Shown here piece after piece: positions 23,868-31,924 of a stretch of 64,000 bases of DNA (positions are counted from its first letter, which is position 1; every line of letters begins with the position of its first letter). The stretch is from an uncultured Collinsella sp. GTDB lineage: Bacteria; Actinomycetota; Coriobacteriia; Coriobacteriales; Coriobacteriaceae. The translations under genes were made by a program, and so were the position numbers. The notes beneath the pieces were generated by a model. The model worked only from the letters and a program-made list of their open reading frames with translations, ran no database searches and was not told the DNA's origin. Location: the NCBI GenBank assembly GCA_959023295.1, contig CAUFBM010000009.1, forward strand, positions 30,494 through 94,493, in the 5' to 3' direction.

Positions 23868-24062
23868 GCCTCAACTCTGGTGTTGCCGGAGCATGTTGCG
23901 TGTGCCGGATAGCCGTATTTAGAAAAACAAACGCATGGGAACTCACGGCTCAAAGCCAAACCAGTGCGGGGTGTCGCACGAGAGCGTGTGGGTGAGGTCA
24001 ACCCAGCGATAATCGGTACTTTTGAGCTGGGATGCGAGGTTCCAAAGGTCGAGCGCGGGCAT
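23868..24062 (-). pseudogene. Decayed remnant of a cyclase-family (kynurenine formamidase-like) gene
   Basis: On the minus strand an ATG at 24062, with AAAGGAGC just upstream, opens a 39-codon frame ending at 23943. It reads LWNLASQLKSTDYRWVDLTH, then TLSCDTPHWFGFEP, the N-terminal pattern of Pfam Cyclase proteins (WVDLTH...P.TPHW). A stop then occurs, and another frame continues YGYPAHATCSGN... (to about 23868), which looks like the next conserved block (Y.YP....GTHVDAP) with frameshifts. The remaining two thirds of the gene is missing. Remnant status is inferred from motif order. Confidence 0.5.
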
Positions 24063-24224
24063 GGGTGGCTCCTTTCATCGGGCTTTTTGCTGATGTTAAT
24101 GCGGTGCCGTGACAGCTCGATTTCTGCTGCGTTACGATACGTTCTCGATTGCGATTCCACGATGTTTCGGCCGCGTGACCATTGTGTTTCGCCTTGCCGA
24201 GCGCTGATGGCGAAGGGAGGGTCC

Positions 24225-25415
24225 GTGCAATACCGCGTTGACTCCAAAAGTGGTAACCGAATATCTGCTCTGGGCCTGGGCTGTATGAGGTTTCCCGGTG
24301 CGCCGGGCCATCCGGATGCGAAGACAGCCGATGCCATCATCTCCCGTGCGGTGGAGCAGGGGATTAATTATCTGGATACCGCGTACCTCTATCCCGGTAA
24401 TGAGGTGTGCGTGGGCGCCTCACTTGAGCGCTTGGGGCTGCGCGACCGGGTGTTGCTGGCGACTAAGTTGCCGCACGCCTCGTGTGTATGCACGGGGGAT
24501 TTCGACCGTTTCTTTGATGAGCAGCTGCGTCGGCTGCGGACCGACCATATCGACTATTACCTTATGCACAACATCACCTCGCCCGCTCAGTGGGAACGTG
24601 TGGTGGCGCTGGGCATCGAGGACTGGATTGCGCGTCAAAAGGCGGCGGGGCGCATTCGCCAGATTGGTTTTTCGTATCACGGCAGCGCGGCGGATTTTCT
24701 GACGATGCTTGACGCGTACGATTGGGATTTTTGCCAGATCCAGTACAACTATGCCGGCGAGCGCTACCAAGCGGGAACGGCAGGGCTCATGGCGGCTGCG
24801 GAGCGCGGGCTCGCGGTGTTTGTGATGGAGCCGCTGCTGGGCGGTCGTCTAGCGGGCAAGTTACCGCCGCGGGCCCGCGCCGTGCTCGATGGCGCCCGTG
24901 ACCCGCATTTGCGCACTCCTGCCGCCTGGGGGCTTTCGTGGGTGTGGAATCATCCTCAGGTGACGATGCTGCTTTCGGGTATGACCGATACCGCGCAAGT
25001 GGATGAGAACGCGGCGCTGGCTGACCGAGCCCTGCCGGATTCGATGACAGCTACTCAGCTCGATGCCATCGCGCACGTGCTGACGGAGTTTGAAAAATCG
25101 AATCGCGTGCCCTGCACGGGATGTGGCTATTGCATGCCGTGCCCTAAAGGCATCAATATCCCTGGGTGTTTTGCCGCCTACAACGCAAGCTATGCGCACA
25201 GCTGGTTTACGGGTCTATCGCAGTACTTTACGGCGAGCGCGGTGCGCACAAGCGAGCCCAAGTTGGTGAGCAATTGCGTCAAATGCGGCAAATGCGCGCG
25301 GCATTGTCCGCAGCACATCGATATCCCCGGGCGCTTGGACGCCGTACGCCGCCGTTTTCAGCCCGGCCCCGTGACGGCGGCGCTTAAGGCCTTCGGCAAA
25401 ACGCGCTCCTCATGA
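24225..25415 (+). CDS. Aldo/keto reductase with C-terminal 4Fe-4S ferredoxin domain
   Basis: The first 270 residues form an aldo/keto reductase barrel (ISALGLGCMRFPG, NYLDTAYLYPGNE with catalytic Asp and Tyr, DYYLMHNI, GFSYHG). The C-terminus adds two cluster motifs: CTGCGYCMPCPKGINIP and CVKCGKCARHCPQHIDIP. This two-part family is common in anaerobes; substrates are mostly unknown and electrons could come from ferredoxin. GTG 24225 is chosen because AAGGGAGG lies 5 bases upstream; ATG 24207 in the same frame would put that site inside the gene. Confidence 0.88.
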   Translation: MQYRVDSKSGNRISALGLGCMRFPGAPGHPDAKTADAIISRAVEQGINYLDTAYLYPGNEVCVGASLERLGLRDRVLLATKLPHASCVCTGDFDRFFDEQLRRLRTDHIDYYLMHNITSPAQWERVVALGIEDWIARQKAAGRIRQIGFSYHGSAADFLTMLDAYDWDFCQIQYNYAGERYQAGTAGLMAAAERGLAVFVMEPLLGGRLAGKLPPRARAVLDGARDPHLRTPAAWGLSWVWNHPQVTMLLSGMTDTAQVDENAALADRALPDSMTATQLDAIAHVLTEFEKSNRVPCTGCGYCMPCPKGINIPGCFAAYNASYAHSWFTGLSQYFTASAVRTSEPKLVSNCVKCGKCARHCPQHIDIPGRLDAVRRRFQPGPVTAALKAFGKTRSS

Positions 25416-25428
25416 CCCTTTTATAACT

Positions 25429-25491
25429 TGCGGTGGAATAGTTCCTGTTTGCGGCAGAATAGGGCATCGACAGGAACTATTTCACCGCAAC
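25429..25491. repeat. 21-bp inverted repeat with an extra direct copy
   Basis: Arms 25429-25449 (TTGCGGTGGAATAGTTCCTG) and 25471-25491 pair with one G-T. The spacer holds a further direct copy of the arm start, TTGCGGCAGAATAG (25450 region). It lies between the reductase and nfo, without a T tract. Confidence 0.6.
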
Positions 25492-25510
25492 AGATGAGGG
25501 GGAGCTGGGG

Positions 25511-26377
25511 ATGCTGACGATCGGGTGTCACCTATCCACGACGAAGGGCTATCGGGCGATGGGGGAGACGGCGCTGTCCATTGGCGCCAATACCTTTGCA
25601 TTCTTTACGCGCAACCCGCGCGGCGGCAAGGCGAAAGACCTTGACATGGATGACGTGGCAGCCCTGCGCGAGCTTATGGAGCAAAACGATTTTGGTCCGC
25701 TCGTGGCTCATGCTCCGTATACCTATAACCCCTGCTCGGCCAAAGAGCGGGCGCGCGAGTTTGCCCTGGAGGCCATGGCAGAGGACCTGCGGCGCATGGA
25801 GGCACTGCCCGGCAACTACTACAACTTCCATCCCGGTGCGCATGTGGGGCAGGGCTCCGACGCTGGCATTCAGATGATCGTCGAAACTCTGTGCAAGGTG
25901 ATGTTTGAGGGCCAGCAGACGACGGTGCTGCTCGAGACCATGGCCGGCAAGGGCACCGAGGTGGGCCGCAGCTTTGAGGAGCTGGCGCTCATCATCGAGG
26001 GCGTTTGCGACAAGCGTCCTGAGCTTTCGGGCAAGCTGGGCGTTTGCCTGGACACCTGCCATGTGAATGATGCTGGCTATGACATCGTCCACGATCTTGA
26101 CGGCATGCTCGACGAGTTTGATCGGGTGGTGGGTATCGAGCGCCTGCGCGCTGTGCATATCAATGATTCCAAGAACCCCTGCGGCGCCCACAAGGATCGC
26201 CACGAGTGCATCGGTAAGGGCTACCTGGGTAGTGAAGAATTTGGCGGCGGTATGCGAGTTATGCAGAATATTGTATCGAATGGCCGCTTGCGCGCATTGC
26301 CATTCATTTTGGAGACACCGAACGAACTTGCAGGTTATGCGGCTGAAATCAAACTGTTAAGGTCGTTGCAGCAGTAA
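25511..26377 (+). CDS. nfo: Endonuclease IV (AP endonuclease)
   Basis: Nfo cuts DNA 5' of abasic sites in base excision repair. The 288-aa TIM-barrel protein shows zinc ligands in FHPGAHVG, LLETMAGKGTEVG, VCLDTCHVNDAGYD, HINDSKNPCGAHKDRHECIGKG and ILETPN. ATG 25511 follows GAGGGGGAGC. It stands alone between an inverted repeat and an ABC transporter set. Confidence 0.95.
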   Translation: MLTIGCHLSTTKGYRAMGETALSIGANTFAFFTRNPRGGKAKDLDMDDVAALRELMEQNDFGPLVAHAPYTYNPCSAKERAREFALEAMAEDLRRMEALPGNYYNFHPGAHVGQGSDAGIQMIVETLCKVMFEGQQTTVLLETMAGKGTEVGRSFEELALIIEGVCDKRPELSGKLGVCLDTCHVNDAGYDIVHDLDGMLDEFDRVVGIERLRAVHINDSKNPCGAHKDRHECIGKGYLGSEEFGGGMRVMQNIVSNGRLRALPFILETPNELAGYAAEIKLLRSLQQ

Positions 26378-26438
26378 TGGTTGCCATAAAGTGGAGTGCT
26401 TCATTCACGTTATGGGTTTGTTTCAATCAGTTTTCTAA

Positions 26439-26467
26439 TTGCAGATTCTTCCAAGCGGGTGCATAAT
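26439..26467 (+). promoter_or_regulatory. Promoter of the amino-acid ABC transporter operon
   Basis: -35 TTGCAG (26439-26444), 17-bp spacer, -10 CATAAT (26462-26467); GGAAGGAGA precedes the start codon at 26525. Confidence 0.6.
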
Positions 26468-26524
26468 AACCCACAGTTTTTGCAGACCTCTGAATCACGT
26501 GGGGTCATTGGAAGGAGACTGATT

Positions 26525-27385
26525 ATGAAGCTGAAGAAGCTTGGCGCATTTGCCGCCACGGGTGCTATGGCGCTCGCCCTCGCTCTGACGGGCTGCGGCT
26601 CGTCCAACGCCACCTCTGGTTCCGATGCCGGTTCCAACGGCTCTGACGACGTGAAGGTCGAGAAGGTCGACGGCTCCAAGGAGTACGCGCTCGTCAAGGA
26701 CGGTACGCTGACCGTCGGCACCTCTGCCGAATACGCTCCGTTTGAGTATAAGGACGGCAACGGCGACTATCAGGGCTTTGACCTTGAGCTCATCAAGGCT
26801 ATCGCCGACAAGCTGGGCCTGGATGTCGAGTATGTCAACAATGACTTCGACACGCTGGTTCCGGGCGTTGCCTCGGGCGCCAAGTATGACGTCTCCATCG
26901 CGGCTATCACCAACACGCCCGAGCGCGAGAAGGAAGTCGCTTTCTCCGACTCCTACTACATGGACGATCAGGCTATCGTGACCAAGGTTGATAACACCGA
27001 CATCACGGCCGACAACTACAGCGAGAAGCTCAACAACGCCGACGCTACCATCATCGTCCAGTCTGGCTCAACCGCTGAGGCCTTTGCCCAGGAGAACTTC
27101 CCCAAGGCTAAGATCGTTCCCTACAAGGACGCTACTGAGTGCTTCAGCGCCCTGCAGTCCGATAAGGGCGACGCCGTAGTCACCAACCGCTCCGTCGCCA
27201 GCCAGCTGACCGCCGAGCAGTTCAACACTTGCCAGACCATCAAGCAGGTCAGCACCGGCGAAGAGTACGCCATCGCCATCAACCAGGGCAACACCAAGCT
27301 CAAGGACGACATCAACCAGGCCATCAAGGACCTGACCGATGACGGTACCGTCGACGCCCTCATGGCTAAGTACAGCATCAAGTAA
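26525..27385 (+). CDS. Amino-acid ABC transporter substrate-binding lipoprotein
   Basis: A family-3 solute-binding protein, anchored to the membrane by a lipid on Cys24 (lipobox LTGC after a hydrophobic signal). The mature part has the two-lobe fold: LTVGTSAEYAPFEYKDGNGDYQGFDLELIKAIADKLG, the Arg-containing ligand loop ITNTPEREKEVAFSD, and IIVQSGSTAEAFA. The lobes resemble glutamine/arginine/lysine binders; the exact amino acid is not determinable. It heads the operon with a permease and an ATPase; a hairpin follows that would leave more of this message than of the downstream genes. Confidence 0.92.
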   Translation: MKLKKLGAFAATGAMALALALTGCGSSNATSGSDAGSNGSDDVKVEKVDGSKEYALVKDGTLTVGTSAEYAPFEYKDGNGDYQGFDLELIKAIADKLGLDVEYVNNDFDTLVPGVASGAKYDVSIAAITNTPEREKEVAFSDSYYMDDQAIVTKVDNTDITADNYSEKLNNADATIIVQSGSTAEAFAQENFPKAKIVPYKDATECFSALQSDKGDAVVTNRSVASQLTAEQFNTCQTIKQVSTGEEYAIAINQGNTKLKDDINQAIKDLTDDGTVDALMAKYSIK

Positions 27386-27406
27386 ATTAATGCTTGATTG
27401 CGCGCG

Positions 27407-27433
27407 GGCCCTTTCCGTTTTGCGGAGAGGGCC
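27407..27433 (+). terminator. Hairpin between binding-protein and permease genes
   Basis: GGCCCTTTCCG-TTTT-GCGGAGAGGGCC, followed by TTTGCGCTTC. A weak T tract suggests partial termination, raising the ratio of binding protein to permease. Confidence 0.6.
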
Positions 27434-27501
27434 TTTGCGCTTCTCTTGACGGAGAGCGTTTCCGTCTCGTTTTGCCGGCAACTTCTACGATAGGAGCCAC
27501 C

Positions 27502-28863
27502 TTGTCTCGACTGAACAAAGGGGCCGCGGAGCAGCGTTTTCCACTGCCCGCCTTGCTCCAAAAGCTAGTCTGCGTCATGGCCGTGGCGCTCGCGCTGGTG
27601 TGCGCGGGGGCATATGCGCCCACGACCGCCCAGGCGCTTGAGACCGCAAAGATTACCGCCCGACCCAACACCGGTTCGGGCAGCGATGTGGTCGGCGGCA
27701 CCGAGACGCGCATTACCTGGGAAGTTCAGGCCGATGCCGACGAGGAGCTGAGCGGTCTTTCTTTGACGTTTGTCGACGGCACGACATTTGGTACCGATGA
27801 CACGCGATTGACGATGCTCTCGGGCGAGGACCTCATGGATCGTACGCCCATGAAACCCACGTGCACGGCTGATGGTCAGACGCTCAAGATCGACTTTGGC
27901 GAGACGACGCCTGCCGGCGGCTTTTTCCGTGTCGAGGTTTACGGCGTGACGTTTCCCGTTGAGGGCGGCGATGAGGCCTTTAGCGGCACCTATACGCTCG
28001 CCGACGGTTCGACCAAGAAGATTTCAAAAATTCCTTCCGTCGAGATCAAGGGCGTGACGGCCTTCGATAACTTCCTGGCCGATCTTAAGGAGCAGCCGTG
28101 GATCGAGGCCTGGAACTCCAATATGTTCCTGCGCCTGTTCTTGAACCCGGTCATTTTGGTCCAGAGCCTGCCGATCGTCTTTAAGGGCTTCCTTATGTCG
28201 CTTTCGATCGTGCTTGTGGCGTTTCCGCTGGCAATTCCCTTCGGTTTTGCCCTGTCGCTCATGCGCATCTCCAAGTCGCGCATCCTGCGTTGCCTCGCCG
28301 GCATCTACGTGAATATCATTCGCGGTACGCCGGCGTTCCTGCAGATCTATATCGCGTTCTTCGGTCTGCCGTTGGCCGGCGTCAAGGTGGACGACTATGT
28401 CTTGGGCGTTATCGTCATGGCCATGAACTCGTCTGCGTACCTGTGCGAGATCTTCCGTGCCGGTATTCAATCGATCCCCAAGGGCCAAAACGAGGCTGCG
28501 CGCTCTCTGGGCATGAATGCCTTCCAGACGCTGCTCTACGTTATGATTCCGCAGACATTCCGCAATGTTTTGCCTACGCTGACCAGCGAGTTTATCTTGC
28601 TTTACAAGGATACGTCGCTGCTTGCCGCCGTGGGTGTGGTCGAGATCGTCATGAACGCCCGTACCATCGTGGCCACGACGGGCTCCATCACGCCGTATGT
28701 GGTTGCCGCCCTGTTCTATCTGGTCATCACCCTGCCGCTCGCTCGCTTGGTGAGCGGTCTTGAGGCGAGGCTTTTGGGCACGACCGAGACCAAGAAGAAG
28801 CGTCCCGCCAAGAGCGCCGGACAGGTTGTCGCGACGCCTGCCGATCACATCGCCGGTTTGTAA
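27502..28863 (+). CDS. Amino-acid ABC permease fused to an N-terminal extracytoplasmic domain
   Basis: The C-terminal half (from about residue 230) is a HisM/GlnP-type permease with GFLMSLSIVLVAFPLAIPFGF, the family signature IIRGTPAFLQIYIAFFGLPL, and EAARSLGMNAFQTLLYVMIPQ, which contacts the ATPase. Ahead of it lie a signal-like helix (LVCVMAVALALVCAGAYAPTTAQA) and about 130 residues of beta-rich sequence (ARPNTGSGSDVVGGTETRITW...) with no family I recognise, placed outside the membrane. TTG 27502 with TAGGAGCC upstream is the likely start (453 aa). The extra domain could contact the binding protein or bind ligand. Confidence 0.85.
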   Translation: MSRLNKGAAEQRFPLPALLQKLVCVMAVALALVCAGAYAPTTAQALETAKITARPNTGSGSDVVGGTETRITWEVQADADEELSGLSLTFVDGTTFGTDDTRLTMLSGEDLMDRTPMKPTCTADGQTLKIDFGETTPAGGFFRVEVYGVTFPVEGGDEAFSGTYTLADGSTKKISKIPSVEIKGVTAFDNFLADLKEQPWIEAWNSNMFLRLFLNPVILVQSLPIVFKGFLMSLSIVLVAFPLAIPFGFALSLMRISKSRILRCLAGIYVNIIRGTPAFLQIYIAFFGLPLAGVKVDDYVLGVIVMAMNSSAYLCEIFRAGIQSIPKGQNEAARSLGMNAFQTLLYVMIPQTFRNVLPTLTSEFILLYKDTSLLAAVGVVEIVMNARTIVATTGSITPYVVAALFYLVITLPLARLVSGLEARLLGTTETKKKRPAKSAGQVVATPADHIAGL

Positions 28864-28875
28864 GGAGGTCCTATC

Positions 28876-29628
28876 ATGAGCGAAACCAATAACTCGAACG
28901 AGGTCGTCGTCAGTATCAAGAACCTCCAGAAGGCCTTTGGCGATAACGTGGTCCTGCGCGATATCGATCTAGATGTGCACAAGGGTGAGGTCGTTGTGGT
29001 CCTGGGCCCTTCGGGCTCGGGCAAGTCGACGATGCTTCGCTGCATCAATCGTCTGGAGCATCCCACGAGCGGCTCGATCATCGTTGAGGGCGTGGACGTG
29101 TGCGCCAAGGGTGTCGACCTCAACAAAGTGCGCACGCACCTGGGCATGGTGTTTCAGCAGTTCAACCTGTTCCCGCACCTGTCGGTCAAAAAGAACGTCA
29201 TGCTTGCGCAGCAAAAGGTGCTCAAGCGCAGCAAGGAAGAGGCCGAGAAGATTGCCATCGAGGAGCTGACCAAGGTCGGCCTGGCCGAGCGCATCGACTT
29301 TATGCCGAGCCAGCTCTCGGGCGGTCAGCAGCAGCGCGTGGCGATCGCCCGCGCCCTGTCGATGAATCCACACGTGATGCTCTTTGACGAGGCTACGTCA
29401 GCGCTTGACCCCGAGCTTGTCCGCGACGTTCTTGGCGTCATGCGCGATCTTGCACGTGACGGTATGACCATGATCGTGGTGACGCACGAGATGGGCTTTG
29501 CCCGCGATGTCGCCGACCGCGTGGTCTTTATGGACGGCGGCGTTATCGTGGAAGAGGGCACGCCGAGCGAGGTCTTCGACCATCCCAAGAGCGAACGCAC
29601 CAAGGCGTTCTTGGGCAATATCTCGTAG
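28876..29628 (+). CDS. glnQ: Amino-acid ABC transporter ATP-binding protein (GlnQ/HisP type)
   Basis: The 250-aa ATPase carries Walker A GPSGSGKST (near residue 44), Q-loop MVFQQFNLFPH, signature LSGGQQQR, Walker B VMLFDEATSALD and switch His in VTHEMGFARDVADRVVFMDGG, all typical of polar amino-acid importers. AAGGAGG lies just upstream. It completes the operon binding protein, permease, ATPase. Confidence 0.94.
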   Translation: MSETNNSNEVVVSIKNLQKAFGDNVVLRDIDLDVHKGEVVVVLGPSGSGKSTMLRCINRLEHPTSGSIIVEGVDVCAKGVDLNKVRTHLGMVFQQFNLFPHLSVKKNVMLAQQKVLKRSKEEAEKIAIEELTKVGLAERIDFMPSQLSGGQQQRVAIARALSMNPHVMLFDEATSALDPELVRDVLGVMRDLARDGMTMIVVTHEMGFARDVADRVVFMDGGVIVEEGTPSEVFDHPKSERTKAFLGNIS

Positions 29629-29649
29629 CCGGTTGATGTAACTGCCGTT

Positions 29650-29693
29650 ACAAAAGAGCGGGGCTGGACTTGAATCCAGCCCCGCTCTTTTGT
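29650..29693. terminator. Bidirectional terminator between ABC ATPase and flavodoxin genes
   Basis: 19-bp stem ACAAAAGAGCGGGGCTGGA / TCCAGCCCCGCTCTTTTGT with a CTTGAA loop; A and T runs on both sides serve both convergent units. Confidence 0.92.
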
Positions 29694-29743
29694 AGGGATG
29701 GGGATGCGCTTTGACGCAGGCTCTCTTGGAGACCCTGGGCTCG

Positions 29744-30163
29744 TTACGCGAGCTCGGCTCCGAGGGCCTTGCAAGCGGTCTCGCCCTCGTCGTCGGGCGC
29801 GTCGTAGCAGATGGTGGAGTCCACGACGTTGACGCCGGCCTCGTCGGCGTCGGCCTTCCAGTTATCCATCCACTCGCCCTCGGCCCACGAATAGGAGCCA
29901 AAGAGGACGACCTTCTTGTCGCCGAGGACTTCCTTGACCTCATCCCACATCGGCTGGAACTCGTCGTACTCGAGCTCCTCGGACCCCATGGCGGGGCAGC
30001 CGAAGGCGAAGGCGTCATAGCCGGTGGCCTTGTCGGCGGAGAAGTCGGCGCAGGAGATGACATCTGTCTCGGCGCCGACTGACGTCGCGCCCTCGGCAAC
30101 GAGGTTTGCCATGGCCTCGGTGTTGCCCGTGCCGCTCCAGTAGACGACCGCGATCTTGCTCAT
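29744..30163 (-). CDS. Short-chain flavodoxin
   Basis: Flavodoxins carry electrons on FMN. The 139-aa protein has the phosphate-binding loop WSGTGNTEAMA near residues 9-19, and acidic flavin-binding segments (GCPAMGSEELEYDEF, GSYSWAEGEWMDNW). AAAGGA precedes the start at 30163. It follows the DUF3793 gene on the same strand by 46 bases, a pairing frequent in gut anaerobes. The partner enzyme is unknown. Confidence 0.92.
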   Translation of the reverse strand: MSKIAVVYWSGTGNTEAMANLVAEGATSVGAETDVISCADFSADKATGYDAFAFGCPAMGSEELEYDEFQPMWDEVKEVLGDKKVVLFGSYSWAEGEWMDNWKADADEAGVNVVDSTICYDAPDDEGETACKALGAELA

Positions 30164-30209
30164 GTGTTGTCCTTTCGGTTGTGCGGCGTGCGGCCGCGGT
30201 TTGTATGTT

Positions 30210-30914
30210 CTATCGGGTTGCCTGGGCAAGTTTTGCCAGGCTATGGCCCTGCTGATAGACATGGGTGAGGTGTTGCGTGCAAGCGCGGTAGGATTCGAAC
30301 GTCGCAAGCGCTTGCCCGACATTCGTGTAGACCTTCCAAGGTCCAAAGACCTTGTAGTTCTCGCCATGCTGGACGATAAATTGACGCACATCTTCGTAGG
30401 GATATCCCAAAAAATAGCCAATTTCGTGAGGAAACTCGCAGGTGCAGCCGTCGCCGCAAGGTTCGCTCTGCGCAAGAACGCATGGTCCGTCGGCGCAGGC
30501 GCTTTCCGTGGCATTGCTGCTTGCCAGCGTGATGCGCGCGGCGAGATGCACCAGGGATGCGGGCAGGTTGTGGACATCGTAACCTTCGGCGGCAAGCGCC
30601 GTCGTGGCGCGGGGGTCGGAGAGGTATCGCATGAGGTCCGCAGGGCGGTACACATAGATGAGCGCTCCGCAGGGGCGCCAGACCAAGACGCTCGTGTGGA
30701 TGCCGAACGGTTGGAGTTCTCGGTTGCATTGAGCTATGACGGCAAGGAGATGTGTACGACGCACTTCGATATGGGGGTTGCCGGGCTTGCCGTTTTGACT
30801 TGCGTAGACGCCGGGATAGGTAAAGAGCGATGCCGGCTTGATGCCCGCGAGCGTGGGAGAGCAGTTGCGCACGACCGCTGCCTGAAACGTTGGGATATCT
30901 ATGGTTCGAGTCAC
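30210..30914 (-). CDS. DUF3793 family protein
   Basis: The 234-aa protein ends in the DUF3793 pattern EFPHEIGYFLGYPYEDVRQFIVQHGENYKVFGPWKVYTNVGQA...Y..C. A Cys-rich middle (CADGPC...EPCGDGCTCEF) might bind metal. GTG start at 30914 with AAGGAG upstream. The family has no established function; association with a flavodoxin points to redox or metal metabolism. Confidence 0.82.
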   Translation of the reverse strand: MTRTIDIPTFQAAVVRNCSPTLAGIKPASLFTYPGVYASQNGKPGNPHIEVRRTHLLAVIAQCNRELQPFGIHTSVLVWRPCGALIYVYRPADLMRYLSDPRATTALAAEGYDVHNLPASLVHLAARITLASSNATESACADGPCVLAQSEPCGDGCTCEFPHEIGYFLGYPYEDVRQFIVQHGENYKVFGPWKVYTNVGQALATFESYRACTQHLTHVYQQGHSLAKLAQATR

Positions 30915-31006
30915 GGCGCTCCTTACGGATCTAAACTGTTAGCCTAGGAAAACTTATACACGAAAGTAAGCCATGGTCAACAAAAAAGTTTGAAGAGGGA
31001 AACTAA

Positions 31007-31060
31007 TTGACCGAACAGACATGATTTTGGGTTAAGATGGGGACACCCCATGGGGGTATC
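31007..31060 (+). promoter_or_regulatory. Promoter with CsoR-like copper operator
   Basis: -35 TTGACC (31007-31012) and -10 TTAAGAT (31032-31038) are followed by GACACCCC-AT-GGGGGTATC (31042-31060). The G/C-tract dyad resembles CsoR operators (ATACCCC...GGGGTAT), and it sits at the predicted transcription start, so copper-relieved repression is plausible. No csoR gene is in the window. Confidence 0.55.
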
Positions 31061-31088
31061 TAGATAGTGCTACTTGAAAGGGGAGCGC

Positions 31089-31472
31089 ATGAGTGACTTG
31101 CTCAACCCTGCGAATCTCATCGTGCTGGCCGTCATTGCCGTCGGCATGTTTTTTGGACTGCGTCGCATTGCCGCTTCGACACACGGGAAGAGTTGCTGCA
31201 GCGATGGTACGAGCGGCAAGAAGGCCAAAAAGGTTGTTGTGGTGGATACCGATGCGTCACACTATCCCTATAGCGATGAGCTGCTCATCGGCGGCATGAG
31301 CTGTGACGGCTGCGCTCAGAACGTAGCCAATGCCCTCAATGCGCTGGATGGCGTGTGGGCAACGGTGACGTATGCGGACCACACGGCACGCGTGCGCTCT
31401 AAGCAGCCGGTTGATCGTGGTGTCCTCGAGACGGCCGTGAAAGACGCGGGCTACTACGTCATGACGCTGTAA
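31089..31472 (+). CDS. Membrane-anchored heavy-metal-associated (HMA) domain protein
   Basis: The 127-aa protein has one N-terminal membrane helix (NLIVLAVIAVGMFFGL), a short Cys motif (KSCCSDG) and a C-terminal HMA fold with GGMSCDGC (Cys72, Cys75) for Cu(I) or similar ions. It looks like a CopZ-type chaperone tethered to the membrane, perhaps feeding an exporter encoded elsewhere. ATG 31089 follows AAAGGGGAGC. The CsoR-like operator supports copper. Confidence 0.8.
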   Translation: MSDLLNPANLIVLAVIAVGMFFGLRRIAASTHGKSCCSDGTSGKKAKKVVVVDTDASHYPYSDELLIGGMSCDGCAQNVANALNALDGVWATVTYADHTARVRSKQPVDRGVLETAVKDAGYYVMTL

Positions 31473-31498
31473 GCGCCGCCCTGGATGCGCTTCCTTGG

Positions 31499-31924
31499 CT
31501 AGGCTCGTCCGCGCAGTTCGATGTCTTGGATGTCGTCGAAGTTGATGGCGATGTCTCGGAGCTTGAGGAGCTTGAAGGCGGGGAGCGCCTCGTCGAGGAT
31601 GCCGGTGCGGCTGCGATAGCCGTATGTATCGTAATAGTTGACACGAACCAAGTCGCCACGTTTGAGACCCTCGAGCTTTTTAGAAAGTACGAGGGCTTTT
31701 TCTTCCGTGAGCTCACGTTTTGACTCGACGGTGATTTCCTGCTTGCGCACGAGTTCGTAGTATCCCGTGAGGGCGGCAAAGGGCATAAACTGCGCGGCGC
31801 GGTTGGCGCGCACGGCACCGTTGGCAGTGAGCTTGGGGTCGGCGGCGCGGCGCCTGCCCTCGGGGTCCGCCAGGCGCTCGAAGGCGGTCGGCGGGCGCAC
31901 GGGCTGTTGTTTGGGTTTAGGCAC
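31499..31924 (-). CDS. YolD-like family protein
   Basis: The roughly 141-aa protein has the YolD signature RAAQFMPFAALTGYYELVRKQE, followed by RGDLVRVNYYDTYGYRSRTGIL. YolD-like proteins are usually encoded next to UvrX-type Y-family polymerases, as here, and are thought to support lesion bypass. GTG 31924 is preceded by GGAGG at 5 bases and overlaps the polymerase stop by 8 bases, so the two are translationally coupled; TTG 31936 is an alternative. Confidence 0.8.
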   Translation of the reverse strand: MPKPKQQPVRPPTAFERLADPEGRRRAADPKLTANGAVRANRAAQFMPFAALTGYYELVRKQEITVESKRELTEEKALVLSKKLEGLKRGDLVRVNYYDTYGYRSRTGILDEALPAFKLLKLRDIAINFDDIQDIELRGRA

